From assembly GCA_021018995.1 (NCBI GenBank), contig CM037590.1:102921097-102985096 (forward strand): 64,000 nucleotides of DNA. The letters run 5' to 3'. Positions within the stretch are counted from its first letter, which is position 1; each line of letters begins with the position of its first letter. Positions 33,361 to 44,639 of the stretch are shown here, piece after piece. Both the position numbers and the translations under genes were made by a program. The notes beneath the pieces were generated by a model. That model searched no databases. It saw nothing but the letters and a program-made list of their open reading frames with translations, and had not been told where the DNA came from. This stretch comes from Chloranthus sessilifolius (taxonomy: Eukaryota > Streptophyta > Magnoliopsida > Chloranthales > Chloranthaceae).

Positions 33361-34865
33361 TGATAAGTCACATAATTTATCATTTTATCACCCTTAACTT
33401 AGTGTTGCTAGGACTTAGTTTGCTACTAATAAATCACTGATGTCCAAATATTAGAGATAATTAGTAAGAGAGAACCTAAATGATAATATTCATCAAAATA
33501 AACTCAAAAATCAGTAAGAATGATGATTAAGCGTTAAAAATGATTCGCCAACAGCTTAAGGGTAAGAAATCGTAATTCAGCAAAAAGACGATTCTTCAGA
33601 AGACAACAAAATAAGGAAAAGAAATAAGAAAATCGTCCAAAAAAAGAAAGCACAAGAAGAGAAAATCGTGATTAACGATTTTCCAAAGAAGTAAGAATAG
33701 AAACAGAAAGTCGTGATTGACGATTTTCTAAACAAAAGAAGAAAATGAAAAAATTGTTATCTATGATTGCGATTATAGAAGCTTTCTACTACAATTGTTA
33801 CTGCTGATCACGTAAGAACTATCACCGTCATGAACCAAACTAGAAGATCTCTGGAATTAGAAGTCTGGTGAATCACGGATCTGAGAAGATTGATGAAGAT
33901 ATAACCCGAAGGACTCTGCCATTGAAGATTAAAAGAACAATCCAGAAACACATCAACGGTTGAAAGCAAGGAAAGATAAAATTAGTAATTAGAGTTATAT
34001 TAGGAATCTTTATTAGTTTCTTTTTATAGAATTAGATCTCCGTAAATCGACTCCTTATGATCTATAAATAAGAGAGCACGACATAAGAATAAGCATTGAA
34101 GAATTTCAGCATCAATTGATGTCTAAGGTTGGATTTTCTTCCAATCAAAGTAGTGTATACTAGTTAGAATAGATTAGATATTAGAGGTTTCTCAAGAGTA
34201 ATTGACGACTGCAATTGAGTGCTGAAGATTAGAGTAGATATCTATAATTTCTCAGGAGTAATTGATGACTGTGGCTGAGGGGTGAAGGATAAATTTTACT
34301 TTGATTTTTAGTTTAAAATTTATTTGCTTTGTAAATATCTTCAAGTTTTGATTTGAATTGACGACTCAGGTTAGAATTTGCAGATTAGTGTAACGGTTTT
34401 TACTTTTCCATCATCAGTGTTTTAAGGTTCGATTGACGCCCAAATTTTAGGATGTTATTGATTAAATTAAATCTGTATTGATAGGATCTTAGACTTGATT
34501 GACGACCAATGCTAAGAGACTAGAAATATTATGTAACGGTACTGTTTATTTTTATAAATATCCGATATCATAAGATTGGGATTGACGACCTCAATCTGAA
34601 GGAGGATTAGGATTTATTTTTCTGCACTTTAGATTAAGGAAACCATTCTTTTAATCATTTTTCTCTAGTAAATTAGATTGTAAAGATAAATAAAAGTTTT
34701 TAAGACAAGAATTTAAATAGAAGATTGAGATAAGGAGATAAATAGATAAATAAACTTCCTCTTGGGAATGATCCTATGCTAGTACTATAATTTTCATTGT
34801 ACACTTGCAATAGGTTAAGACTTGAGTTTAAACATAATTTATATATACATAACAAGAATTGACCA
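33361..34865 (+). repeat. 3' LTR of gag-only element
   Basis: 1505 bp, TGATAAGTCAC to GACCA, aligned throughout with the 5' LTR. TATA box at 34062-34070; AAATCGT array at 33567-33725. Confidence 0.93.
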
Positions 34866-34870
34866 ATGGT

Positions 34871-35395
34871 GCTTTGTTGAAGGGGCGACAACGGTAGCTA
34901 CGATAAATTTTGAGAATCAACCGCCATACAAGCGGCTGCTACAATTAACTTAGAATTGGAACAGCTGCTATAATAAAATTTGAGAAGACATTCTTCTTAA
35001 CCCCTGCCCGATAAATTGGTGGTGCACATTAATGAGTATGGTGGTTCATTCAATAAAGTCCATTGAATGAGGATGCCCGATAAATTGGCACATAGTTAAT
35101 ATCACTCAATAAGCACTAAAGCTACTGCTGGCGCTTCCTTCACAAAGGACTGGTGCTTCTCTCATGGTCAATGGGTAGCGATGACACTTTGTTGAATGTG
35201 ATGTAGTGCCTCTACTAGAATGCGAGCGGCTGCTACAATTAACTTGGAATTCGAACAGCCGCTACAAAAAATTTTGAGAAGACATTCTTCTGAAACCCCA
35301 GCCGTCAGGTCTCCTTTGGGGCGGTACACATTAATGAGTACAACAGCTCATTCAATAAATTCCATTGAATTTGGTTGCCCGATAAATTACTATTT
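34871..35395. repeat. Right part of ~300-bp tandem array
   Basis: About two degenerate units, with AGCGGCTGCTACAATTAACT at 34932 and 35226, and ATTCAATAAAKTCCATTGAAT and GCCCGATAAATT repeated. The block also holds AGCGGCTG/CAGCCGCT inverted pairs and GCTTC copies. It ends at a TATA-like sequence. Confidence 0.85.
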
Positions 35396-35399
35396 ATAG
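35390..35399 (+). promoter_or_regulatory. TATA-like box before small plus-strand ORF
   Basis: CTATTTATAG directly after the tandem array and 75 bases before an ATG at 35465. The sequence is close to symmetrical, so its direction is not certain. Confidence 0.4.
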
Positions 35400-35464
35400 G
35401 CCCTCATGGCTCTCAGTTGGTTTAACTTTTGCAATTCATCTCGTTCTTCTCAGCCCATACTAAA

Positions 35465-35614
35465 ATGCGACAAGAAGTTTTGAGGAGGTGCCACCAGCTA
35501 GCGCAACATCGTTTCATCTATTTCTACAATGGTTCGGTTATCGACATCTTGGACAACAATGAGCTAGTCATCATCTCCGACCATGACGAAACCCCAACTC
35601 ACCCCTTGCCATAG
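35465..35614 (+). CDS. Small ORF of unknown function, Pro-rich continuation
   Basis: About 49 codons from the ATG: MRQEVLRRCHQLAQHRFIYF, then SVIDILDNNELVIISDHDET. I recognise no family. Sequence to about 35920 is Pro/Ser/Thr-rich in another plus-strand frame, so the present stop may follow a frameshift in a longer gene. It follows a repeat array and a TATA-like box, as the small ORFs of the gag-only elements do, and faces the FAR1-like pseudogene tail to tail. It could be a mobile-element accessory gene, a gene fragment or chance. Confidence 0.3.
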   Translation: MRQEVLRRCHQLAQHRFIYFYNGSVIDILDNNELVIISDHDETPTHPLP

Positions 35615-36950
35615 TGCTGGCGGTGGAAGCCCCCGCTGCAAGAAGATGCCCTTCCTCTCCCAGCTCCAGAGCCTAATCTTCTTCTCCCGACCCCTGAGGC
35701 GGTGCTTCTCCTTCTGCCTCCAGAGTACTTCTTCCCCATCCACCCGCGACCCATTCCCGCCACCACCTCCAACATTTCCATAAAATGTTGCATCCTCCCC
35801 CAACCAACCACCGCCATCACCATATCCCCTTCCCCTTGCTCCTCCTCCCTTCATTCTCTTTCCTTCTTCTGCCTCGGCCTCAACCTCCTCATCTCCACTG
35901 TCTCGGCGTATCTTTTGTGATATTTTATCAATAATGTAGCCTTGCTCCTACGGATCCTTGCAATGAGCTCATCAAGGGTTGAAAGCCACTAGATCGTCTA
36001 ATGCATCAGAACCATGTTCAATTTCATCAGACCCATTTACGATAAAGAAAGACAATGTAAAAAAATAGTTTTGATTTTTAAATGAAATCTTTTTGCATGA
36101 TTAGTAAATTCTTTCCACTTGATAAATAGTACTGAATAATAAAAATGAAGCTCCATAAGTAAATAAAAATGTCAATCCACAGGAGTGCGCTCACGAAAAA
36201 TTAACATAGTCAATGGTTTCAGGTTTCATCGCAAGTGCTTCATACACTTAGTGGCTTGTCTTGGCTTTGCTAGAAAGTGTCATCACTCTAAAATATAAGC
36301 GTCCTCGCCCTGACTTGTCTCTATGAAGCTATAAAATCCAAAGGAAACTTGTCAAAAAGAAAAAGAACCAATAAATATTTTAAAGCACAAAAACGTAGTT
36401 TATCAACTCGCTTCATAAAATTGAATCGGTGTGACTTTGTGAAACTGCACTTTTCATAGCCAATCTAGAGGAATACAAATAAACCTGTGATCTAATAGGT
36501 ACACGGGATTCTTTAAAGAAGCGCCTACACTTCAATAACCGAGCGTCGTCACTTCCTACACGAAGCGTAGTCACTTCTCGTATGAGATGTCGTTTCTTAG
36601 GAATGATGGTTACGAAACATTGAAATCAATCCTTAAATCAAGAATGAATGCATAAAAGAAAATTTCAACATGTCAAAGGATTACCATAGGCTATCCACAT
36701 GATTGAAAATACAGCTCTAGTCAGATTGGCACAGAGGCTACGTAAAGAAGTGTCAGCGCATCGAAAAAGAAACGCCAACGCATAAAAGATAATGCAATGT
36801 GCCCACGCTTTCGAAATGAAGCGACCACACTTCGAATGTGAAGCGCCTGTGCTACCTAAGACAAGCGATTACGCTTTTCATAAAACTGAATCAATGTGAC
36901 TCTGATACCGCACTTTCATCATCCCCTATTCTATTTTACTCTGTCCAGCA
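35615..36950. other. Noncoding stretch with GAAGCG-type repeats
   Basis: A CT-rich, Pro-coding-like part to 35920, then AT-rich DNA. Between 36520 and 36860 there are many GAAGCG/CGCTTC-like words, for example GAAGCGTAGTCACTTC. No gene is recognisable. Confidence 0.5.
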
Positions 36951-37752
36951 CTAGGAGCCATCACCTTGACCCTCTTTAGCGACAAGTTGTGATTTTATGA
37001 CCCAACTCACCACAACCCTTATAATGGCGTCTCTTTTTCTTTTATTGTTCAAAACCAACCTCCATTTCAGACTTCATTCTATCACTGTTGCTTGGCCTAC
37101 CTTTCATGACACATTGTATTGGATCTCACACTATAATGTTGGCATACTCTTGCAATGAAATTTCTTCGCTAACCTCGGAGGAGCCGCAAGGAGAGGATGC
37201 AATGCTAGTACGTCTTTCATTATCCTCTTTCATTCTAATGACCTCTACTCCTTCTAATAGTTTCATCATCCCTTCCAACGTGTAATCCACCAAGCGAATC
37301 GATTCTATCCCCAACTGAATTAACTTCAATCTGGCTTCTCTCACCTTTCATATTTTCATCATAGAGATAAAATTGGAATCCTCTTTCTCATTGACCCACA
37401 AACATATAGTATTGTATGTAGCATCTTTTGTCCATTGAGGTAGAATGTACTTGAAAGAAATTTGGTCTACCTCTTCCTTAAAGTAAACATGGAAGATGTG
37501 AGAGCACAACAAACCCTCTGTTTGGAAGTGCTTACAATCACAAGTGGCAGTGGAATCTCCACATTCGAAGCGAACTTTGAATGTTCGACCGCTATCCTCT
37601 GTGTCATCCCCAATACTTCTATGCACTTAGTATACCATAATTCCCACCAGCTTCCTCTTTGACCACCTTTTACAACTTAAAAGAGGCAAACTTTTGAAAC
37701 TCAAAGTGGAATTTATCGAACATGTTTCTCATATACACAGTGGCGATATTAT

Positions 37753-38990
37753 TGGTACGCGCTTTTTCTAGGGCTCTTTCGGGTCCCAGAATAAGTAGCC
37801 CAATTCGGTCCCAAGTGGACTCTGTTTACTATGGTTGGTGAAAAGCGGGATAATTATAAAGGGAGAATATTTAAATGCACCTATAGAAATATGTTGCTAG
37901 TAATAAGTGGATTTTAAATAAAGAATATTTGGATTTTTGCGATCGCCATCTACAGATATTTATCGTCGCTGTAGAACGTCATCGACCCCATTCCCGAGTA
38001 CCTTTCGTACTTAGGCAAATCGGCGAGGCTATTTTGGAAATATCGAGGAAGGTTAGGGACTTAATTGGCTCTAGGGGAGAATTTCGGTAGGGGTTTCCTA
38101 AGGGATGGATCTAAGGGTAAGCTCTTCTCCCTTCAGTACTCCTTTGAGAGTCAAGGCTAGTAGGCCAGTACCACTAGCTTAACTACCTCAAGGTTTTTAG
38201 AGAAGAGTCTACAGTTCCAGAAACCTAGAGTGCAGCTCAACCCCTTTCTTTGAAAATCTCAGAGAGAACCTCAAATTTTTCAAAAGAAAGAAGCTTGAGA
38301 GTGAGAATTGTGTGTTTTGTTGTGGTAGGGGGTCTATTTATAGGTATTCGAGGAATTATATGCAGGTGGGCATGTGCGCAATTAGGGAACTATGCGCATG
38401 TATCCCCACGTGTAATTGAATTGTTCGCAAGGTTCCATGCGCGTAATTCAGTGGAAGTCGGACACCAGCTGACAAATGACCAGCTGATTGTCTCAGCCAG
38501 GATGTCTTAGTTTCAATTCTCTTGGAACCAATTACGCACATGGACCCATGCACATAATCTTAAACATCAAGCGGTGTAGGGAGTGTTAGTCCTGGTACAA
38601 CTTTGGACCAATTATGCGCAACCAAGGCAGCATATAATCAATTATGTGCAAGGGTCCTTGCACATAATTCGAGACTCCAAGCGGTGCACAAAAGGTGTGC
38701 CTCGGTCCACTTGGACTGATTGTGCGCAAAGAGTCTTGCGCCCAATCGAATTATGTGCATGTATCCATGCGCATAATTTGGGAACCTCCCGAGCTAGGTC
38801 GGGTCTGAGTCTGTGAACTGAGATTTCAGCCCAGAACTCGGCCGTATACTATGTGAATACTATATAGTCCCCACATTTAGGGTTTTAAGACTTTGGAGAG
38901 GGTCGACCCCTTTTCGGAAGTCATGGGCAAGATCAAAGGTTGACAAAATAGGTGTGTATAATCCGAGAAGGCAAAAATCAGGTGTCTACA
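37753..38990 (-). repeat. Solo Tat-type LTR inside the FAR1-like pseudogene
   Basis: On the minus strand it starts TGTAGACACCTG, the Tat LTR start, and ends near ACCA, about 1.24 kb. TATA box CTATAAATAG at 38334-38343. It carries its own hairpin array (38350-38780). No PBS, PPT or internal sequence accompanies it. The inner edge near 37741-37753 is approximate and I see no clean target duplication. It splits the MULE and SWIM parts of the gene. Confidence 0.8.
38350..38780. repeat. Solo Tat LTR inverted-repeat array (ATTATGTGCA type)
   Basis: At 38640-38669, AATTATGTGCAAGG and its exact complement flank GT. Similar pairs are at 38718-38747, 38750-38778 and, weaker, 38350-38440 and 38527-38560. 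About five or six hairpins lie within 450 bases upstream of the TATA box. Confidence 0.9.
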
Positions 38991-40463
38991 GGCATTCCTC
39001 TCGATTGAATTTCTAAATAAGAGCTCTGGTGTCGTAGACATTGAGACGAGATCCTCCCTATTTTCTTTATCGCAATGAGACTAGACAGCAAGATCATATT
39101 ACTTGATAAATTTCGTCAAACTCGTCTGGGCATTGACATTGGTATCAAAGAAAGAAGTTATGCTTTCTCCGCATTGCGTAGTGGTCATGTCAGCCCAAAA
39201 GGTATCGCTCAAGAAGCATGGATTCCATTTCCTTCTAAGAGCGTACACTTGTTTCAACCAAACATTGTCTTGCAATTGAAACTCCTTGACAAGTTATGCC
39301 CATCTCCTTTCGAAATCATCAATGATTTGACTAAACTTGCACTGATTGTACTTTCTTTCAAAATTCTCAAACTTTACATTTAGCTGATAGAGATTATTCA
39401 ATTTATTCCTCCCTTTATGCCATATGCAGAGGCAATGCATGGTCCCCAAAAGAACTACAGAGATGGCCTTGCTCATCTCATTGCATTGATCACTGATGAT
39501 TGCATTACATTTCTTATTACCCATGCACTTCAGCCACGTGTTAAACAACCAAATGAATATCTCCTCCGTCTCATTTGTGAGCAATGCACATCTAAAAAGT
39601 GTCGTTTGTCAATGATGGTTGACCACCATGAATGGGGCGAAGGGTAGCAACAATTTATTTGTTTTGTAAGTAGTATTGAATACGACCACATCATCGAAAT
39701 GTTGATACACCATCTGTGACTTGTGATCAGCCCAAACACATATGATATTCTTAGTGTTGCCTGTCAATTAAGGTCTTGATCACGGTCATGCACATCGGAT
39801 GGATGTTACTCTCATTTCTTATCTTTTTTAGGTAATCCCAAGTTTGTTGAGGGCTTACCGTCACACTAGCCTCTCTATCCAAACTCGATAAAATAGCATA
39901 AATCTTCGAAGAGGAATTATGCCATCAAATGCTCCTATCAACAATTTACTTATCCCGCTCATCTTATTATGTGATCGCAGTTCCTTCACCTTTGTAGGTG
40001 TATACAACTGATGATTATGCGGCTCTCTAAATTCCATTACCTCCCACAACTTATGGCCGTCAATCCTAATCTTCAACCTTGCTTCACATCCGCATCTGTT
40101 ATCTCTTGAACACTTTATATCGACGTGTATTTTACGCTTATCAGGCTGCTTGAACCCTTTGAACGAGCATACATATTTTCTCTTTATAATCTCCGCTTTT
40201 GCGGATTTGTAGGTGTTGCTTTTCTTAATGCTGAAACAAACTTTCTTTGTGTAGAAATTATAGAAGTTATATGCCCCATCTTCAGATTGGAGTTTCAAGC
40301 CGATACGTGGCTTCCATTCCTCGCTAGTATTCTCGACACCTCCACAAGAATCCAGCATTTTGATATCCCTATCACCACCAAGTGAAACTCTTTCTAAAGA
40401 AACCATCTCAGGGGTGAGATTTAAATCAACACCACCTACATTGAATCCTCTAATCAAGTCCAT

Positions 40464-41450
40464 TATACCCTACATTAGACAAAAAAATCAATCAACAACA
40501 GGCTAATAAGGAAGCGAGGATGCAGCCATAAAGAGCATCATCGTGTCAAGTTAGAGGCGATGACACTTTAACTCATTGTATCGTCGCTTCGTATCGCTTC
40601 ATGTTAGAAGCGATGGTGCTTCTAACTCATCGCGCAGTTGCTTTGTATCTCTTCATATCTGAAGCGTCTGCTTCTACGTGAAGTATAATTTACATATTTT
40701 TGAATCCTTATAATTTTACGATCACCCTGTAAAGAGATCCTCATCAACTAAGAGCATATGAGGATACTACTTCACATACTAAGCAATGGCACGGATCATA
40801 CAATGCGTCGTTGCCCGGGCGTAGAAGCCACGACGCATCTATGACCGACACTAACTCTTCGTAGAAAAAGTGCTTGCCTCACTTATAACATATATATTTG
40901 CACTCCCTATAATTTTTTGACACGTAACTTGTAAACCCCATACATAGAAATGAGCTGCGAACTACCAAACTTACCTCAAATGTCACTCTTACGCACTTCT
41001 ATCCAGAGAGAGTACCAGAGAGAGAAAGTTGTCTCAGCGCTTACACTTTTCCACAAATTGGACTTCTATCCAGAGAGAGGCACCCCTTCCTATACAGCGC
41101 CTAGATGTCACCACAATGTCTCTTGTTGAGAAGCGCAAGCGAGTGAGAAGAAATAAAATGAGGGAGAGAAAGAATTTGAAGAGAGTGAGATAGAGAAGGA
41201 ACTTCTAGCATTTTTTGAATTTATTTACCGCCATCTTCATGATGAGACATTCCCCTTAGGACTTGCGCTATCAACCATCCATCAGTTTTAGGCCTCTGTC
41301 AGTTATAGGTTGTACCACTGCCTGCACTACCTATATTACCTACCACTATCAGAAGGAAACCCCACTATGGCTAACCCAGGTTAGTGTAAAAGCACTTTCC
41401 ACGTGTCCGGTCCCCATTGGAGGGGTGTAGAGAAGTATCTACGCCCTGGC
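40464..41450. other. 5' flank of FAR1-like pseudogene with GAAGCG repeats
   Basis: No other gene. Between 40540 and 40870 there are GAAGCG-type inverted words, for example GAAGCGATGGTGCTTC near 40614. GCGATGACACTTT at 40557-40570 recurs at about 35185 in the left tandem array. A purine-rich part (41100-41200) may be the old 5' leader. Confidence 0.5.
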
Positions 41451-41452
41451 GC

Positions 41453-41454
<2 letters not shown>

Positions 41455-41494
<40 letters not shown>
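41455..41494. repeat. (AT)n microsatellite
   Basis: About 20 AT units between the FAR1-like region and the copia LTR. Confidence 0.95.
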
Positions 41495-41496
<2 letters not shown>

Positions 41497-41650
41497 AATG
41501 CATCTTCCCCTTTACTGCATATAGTGCAATAAGAATTTTTCAATAAGGAAATGTAGACTTTTTCAAGGGACATATCACTATTCTAAAGTCAGAGATGAAT
41601 TGCTTGTTTACAGTGGAGGTCAATATCTCTTCTATCCAATGGCAAAAAAT

Positions 41651-42052
41651 TGTTGGAAATCATGCATTTAATGCAAAACAAAACGTGTTTGCTTTATCTA
41701 TGTTCTTGAATTTGTAAGGAAGGCTATTGGAAATTTGTAAGGAAGATCAAGGAGACATTAAGTGTTTCATGGAAAAATTAAAAGCCAGTTAGAAAGTTGA
41801 AAAGTCTTTTGGGTCTACTATAGCATTTATTGATGCAATTATTTATAGATGTATTTTGATGCCTATTTTAAGAAGGTCCTTATTTATCCCATTCGGAAGA
41901 AAAAAAAGTGAAATGAAAGATTAAGAAGTTTTGTAAAAAAAATAAGGTTTATTTTAATATAAAAAAGGTGTACTTATTTGAGTGAAAAGTTATAATCTTT
42001 TCTACTCTTTTATTTAATTTTTGATCTTGGGAAAGACTTAGCAAAGCCAACA
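41651..42052 (+). repeat. Copia 5' LTR
   Basis: 402 bp bounded by TGTTGGAAAT and GCCAACA, with the PBS three bases after its end. Confidence 0.8.
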
Positions 42053-42117
42053 AAGTGGCATCAAAGTCAAGTTCTCCCGATTTTTTTTCTTAAGATTCTA
42101 TTCGTCCAATCGTCAAG

Positions 42118-42700
42118 ATGACATCAAATCTTGTTCAACCTCAAACTCCTAAGTTGTCAAAAGATAACTATGATTGTTGGCACATCCAAAGGAAGGTGCT
42201 ATTTGGTTCGCAAGACTTGCTAGAAATCGTCACCGATGGCTATGTAGAACCCATTAATGAGTAAGAGGCCGCCTACACAACGGAGCAAAAGAGAACTCTT
42301 AAGGAGCTACGAAAGAAGGACAAGAAAGATTTGTTCCTACTTTTCCAAGAGGTTGATGATACAACCTTTGAAAAAATTGACGAAGTAAAATCAAGCAAAG
42401 AAGCATGAGACATTCTTAGTACCATCTTTAAGGGTGTTGATCGGGTAAAAGAGTGCGTCTACAAACTCTTCAGACTGAGTTTGAAGCCTTTCACATGAAG
42501 GAAGGTGAGGCTATTTTTGAGTATTTCTCTCGCATACTCATAATAGTCAGTCAACTAAATAGAAATGGAGAAAAGATTGAGGAATTTTGGGTTATGAAAA
42601 ACGTGTTGCGATAGCTTTCAAATAAATTTGAGAATGTGGTTGTGGCAATTGAAGAGTAAAAAGATTTACAAACTCTCACAATTGAAGAACTCATGGGATT
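42118..42700 (+). pseudogene. Copia gag (UBN2/DUF4219 type), fossil
   Basis: Starts MTSNLVQPQTPKLSKDNYDC and continues through a KELRKKDKKDLFLLFQEVDD segment, both typical of copia gag with the DUF4219 and UBN2 regions. Ends in IEELMGF at the junction with the following insertion. A few breaks are present. Confidence 0.85.
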
Positions 42701-42923
42701 TGTGACAGCTCGGATTTTCTTACCCAAAATTCATGCCGTCAGATCATAGAACACAATATGATTACAGAGTTTTCTTTGGTATCAGGATGCTTTAATACCT
42801 TTGTGACAGCTCGATCTTCCCCGAAGTAGATAATTGGAAAGATCGGGCCATCAAGCATTCGATAAGTTGACGTAAGTGCGAAAGCAAAGTGGCAAAGCAT
42901 ATGGCATTATAACAAAAGGTTTT
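42701..42923 (+). repeat. Two LTR-like starts (TGTGACAGCTCG), possible chromovirus LTR pieces
   Basis: TGTGACAGCTCGG at 42701 and TGTGACAGCTCGA at 42802. TGTGACA-type starts are common in Del/Tekay LTRs. Only about 100 and 120 bases follow before the next boundary, so the family call is weak. Confidence 0.4.
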
Positions 42924-43440
42924 TGTTGGTTACCTCAAGTGTTGTCTTGTTACTGGTGAGAAAATAGTGGTGAATAAAAATAAATCAAAAGTGAAGAGAT
43001 GGAAATTGGTTAAAACAGCAAGTCTGAAATACATAGCCTGCAAGATACAGGGCTATTGTAGCAAGTTTTGAGTAAGAGTTTGTCCCACAGAGAAATTGAT
43101 CTAGAACCCAAAATGGGTTATGTTAGTAGGCCTCCAGATCTGGCTACAGATCTGACAATCCTAAAGAAAGGGAGTTGGGTGTCACAACTACACTAAATTA
43201 ATATTAAAATAAGGGAAATAAAGTGCAGTCATATCCTAAAGAAAGGGTTATGAAGAAGGTAGTGATGGTGTGTGTTAAAATAAAGATAAAATGATGGAAA
43301 GTAGGCAATTAAGCTAAGGTTAATTCAGCTATGTAACTCAGACTTAGGGCTGCCTCTACAATAGTCCCTTAGATGGCTACAAGGACATCTGCAATGAAGA
43401 TGTATCTACATCAACTCTTATGGTTTGACCTAATCTCTTA

Positions 43441-43987
43441 AGGCTATAACCTGTCCACTTCAATGGTCACAGGCTATCCAATGGAGAGGATCAAACCACA
43501 TGAATTAAATAAAAAAACTAATCTGATCCAATGGAATAGATTGATCTTAAGGCTATAACCTGTCCACTTAAATGGTCACAGATTTTCCAATAGATGTCCT
43601 CCACTCAATGGCTCAAATCAGATCATGAAAATCATTGCAGACACTATGTATGCCAGGCTACAAGCTCAGGCACCCATGGGAGCAAATAGTTCTTGAAGAA
43701 CTAGTGGAAACCATGACAGTTCAAAAGCTATTTGGAGACTTAAATGCAGCCGATCATTGTTGTTACTAGAGGCTCGCAATGACTCAGCTCACAAGCTTGT
43801 AATCTCTATAGGGAAATCAGATCTAACATCTGATGTTGGTTAAGTAAAATAGAGGGGAGCTTATTCCTGCAACAACCTCTCACAGGGCTACAAGCTCAAG
43901 TGCAAAGGAGAAGAATCCTTCTCAGACCTGTGGCTTGGAATCACCCTAGGACTATAGTTTGTCCACTTAAATGGTCACAGGCTATCC
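43441..43987. repeat. Three copies of a conserved GTCCACTT hairpin
   Basis: CCTGTCCACTTCAATGGTCA with flanking complements forms a near-perfect inverted repeat of about 32 bases (ATAACCTGT opposite ACAGGCTAT). Related copies occur in the Athila-3 LTR and the solo Athila LTR. Confidence 0.85.
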
Positions 43988-44639
43988 ACAGAGGTTATCG
44001 TTACCACAGAGGACTAGGATGGAACATGTTGTTGTCACCATGGTCCCAGGGCTACAAGCTCAAGCTTCCATGGGCATTTCAAATCAGCTCAAGTGCTAAA
44101 TGTATGGCATAGATTGAACAAAACTATGGATAAATAGGATAATAATAGATTTAATAAGCATTTAAAATACAAATTTCATTGATCAAGATAATACTTATAA
44201 TGAGATTTCTCAAGGCAGCAACCTTGTACAAAACAGCTCTCACAACATCCCAAAGGTTACAAGACTCATTACAAAAACTGAGTAAAACTAAACCTAATTT
44301 CTTACATAAGATATAGCCAGCAAATGTTGGACTAAGGAAGAAGAAAAAAAATGGAAAAAGAGGTGATCAAACCCTAACCCTAATCTGCTCGAGCTCACAG
44401 CTGACTGAGGTTGAAGGAGAGATCTTTTTCTAAGTTACATTTACAGCTCATATACTCAGTCCATAATGCCTTGGCTAAAAGAAGATTAAACCCTAATTTT
44501 CCAGCATACGTGACTTGGTTATAATCTTAGGATGCCTTGGGATGTGTGAATCAAGATCATTGCCTTAGGATGTGTGCCCTAGACCTGGGGAAATCCTTAA
44601 AAGGTCCCTGAGTAAAGACTGAGAAGTGGAGAGCCCGAG

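Larger units (their letters stand above)
26792..34865 (+). mobile_element. Gag-only (TR-GAG-like) Athila-type LTR element, both LTRs and TSD present
   Basis: Structurally complete: 5' LTR 26792-28285, PBS near 28292, gag 28577-29338, a duplicated motif block, a small second ORF at 30609, first purine tract, long 3' noncoding region, PPT and 3' LTR 33361-34865. Target duplication ATGGT at 26787-26791 and 34866-34870. No protease, RT, RNase H or integrase. Over the first 150 or so LTR bases about one in eleven differs by eye, suggesting an age of a few million years under usual plant rates. Gag has a few breaks. Confidence 0.92.
36950..40463 (-). pseudogene. FAR1/FHY3-type (Mutator transposase-like) pseudogene
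   Basis: Minus strand. FAR1-type zinc-finger DNA-binding domain at about 39950-40270 (FYTKKVCFSIKKSNTYKSA ... EFREPHNHQL). MULE transposase core at about 39060-39800 (VVVFNTTYKTNKLLLPFAPF, then NETEEIFIWLFNTWLKCMG). SWIM zinc finger at 37485-37545 (CDCKHFQTEGLLCSH). Zinc knuckle at 36979-37029 (YKGCGELGHKITTC, first Cys replaced by Tyr). Without the inserted solo LTR it is about 2.3 kb, near 750 codons, normal for FAR1-related proteins. A TGA at complement(39609-39611) replaces Gly in the NHHGQ motif, and frames shift between the FAR1 and MULE domains. It could be a dead FRS host gene or a Mutator element; no terminal inverted repeats were found. Confidence 0.88.
41651..42700 (+). mobile_element. 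Ty1/copia 5' fragment (LTR, PBS, partial gag)
   Basis: LTR 41651-42052 (402 bp, TGTTGG...CCAACA), PBS at 42056-42066 (TGGCATCAAAG, like the tRNA-Met site TGGTATCAGAG) and gag from 42118. The element stops at 42700, where LTR-like sequence begins; protease, integrase, RT and the 3' LTR are absent. Broken. Confidence 0.85.

Noticed and set aside
35564-35854. Minus-strand Gly/Arg-rich frames
   Set aside because: They mirror the CT-rich plus-strand Pro-coding stretch; no family, no promoter on that strand.
38350-38780. Regularly spaced hairpins resembling a CRISPR array
   Set aside because: Copies are degenerate, spacing is irregular, the DNA is a plant LTR and there are no cas-like genes.
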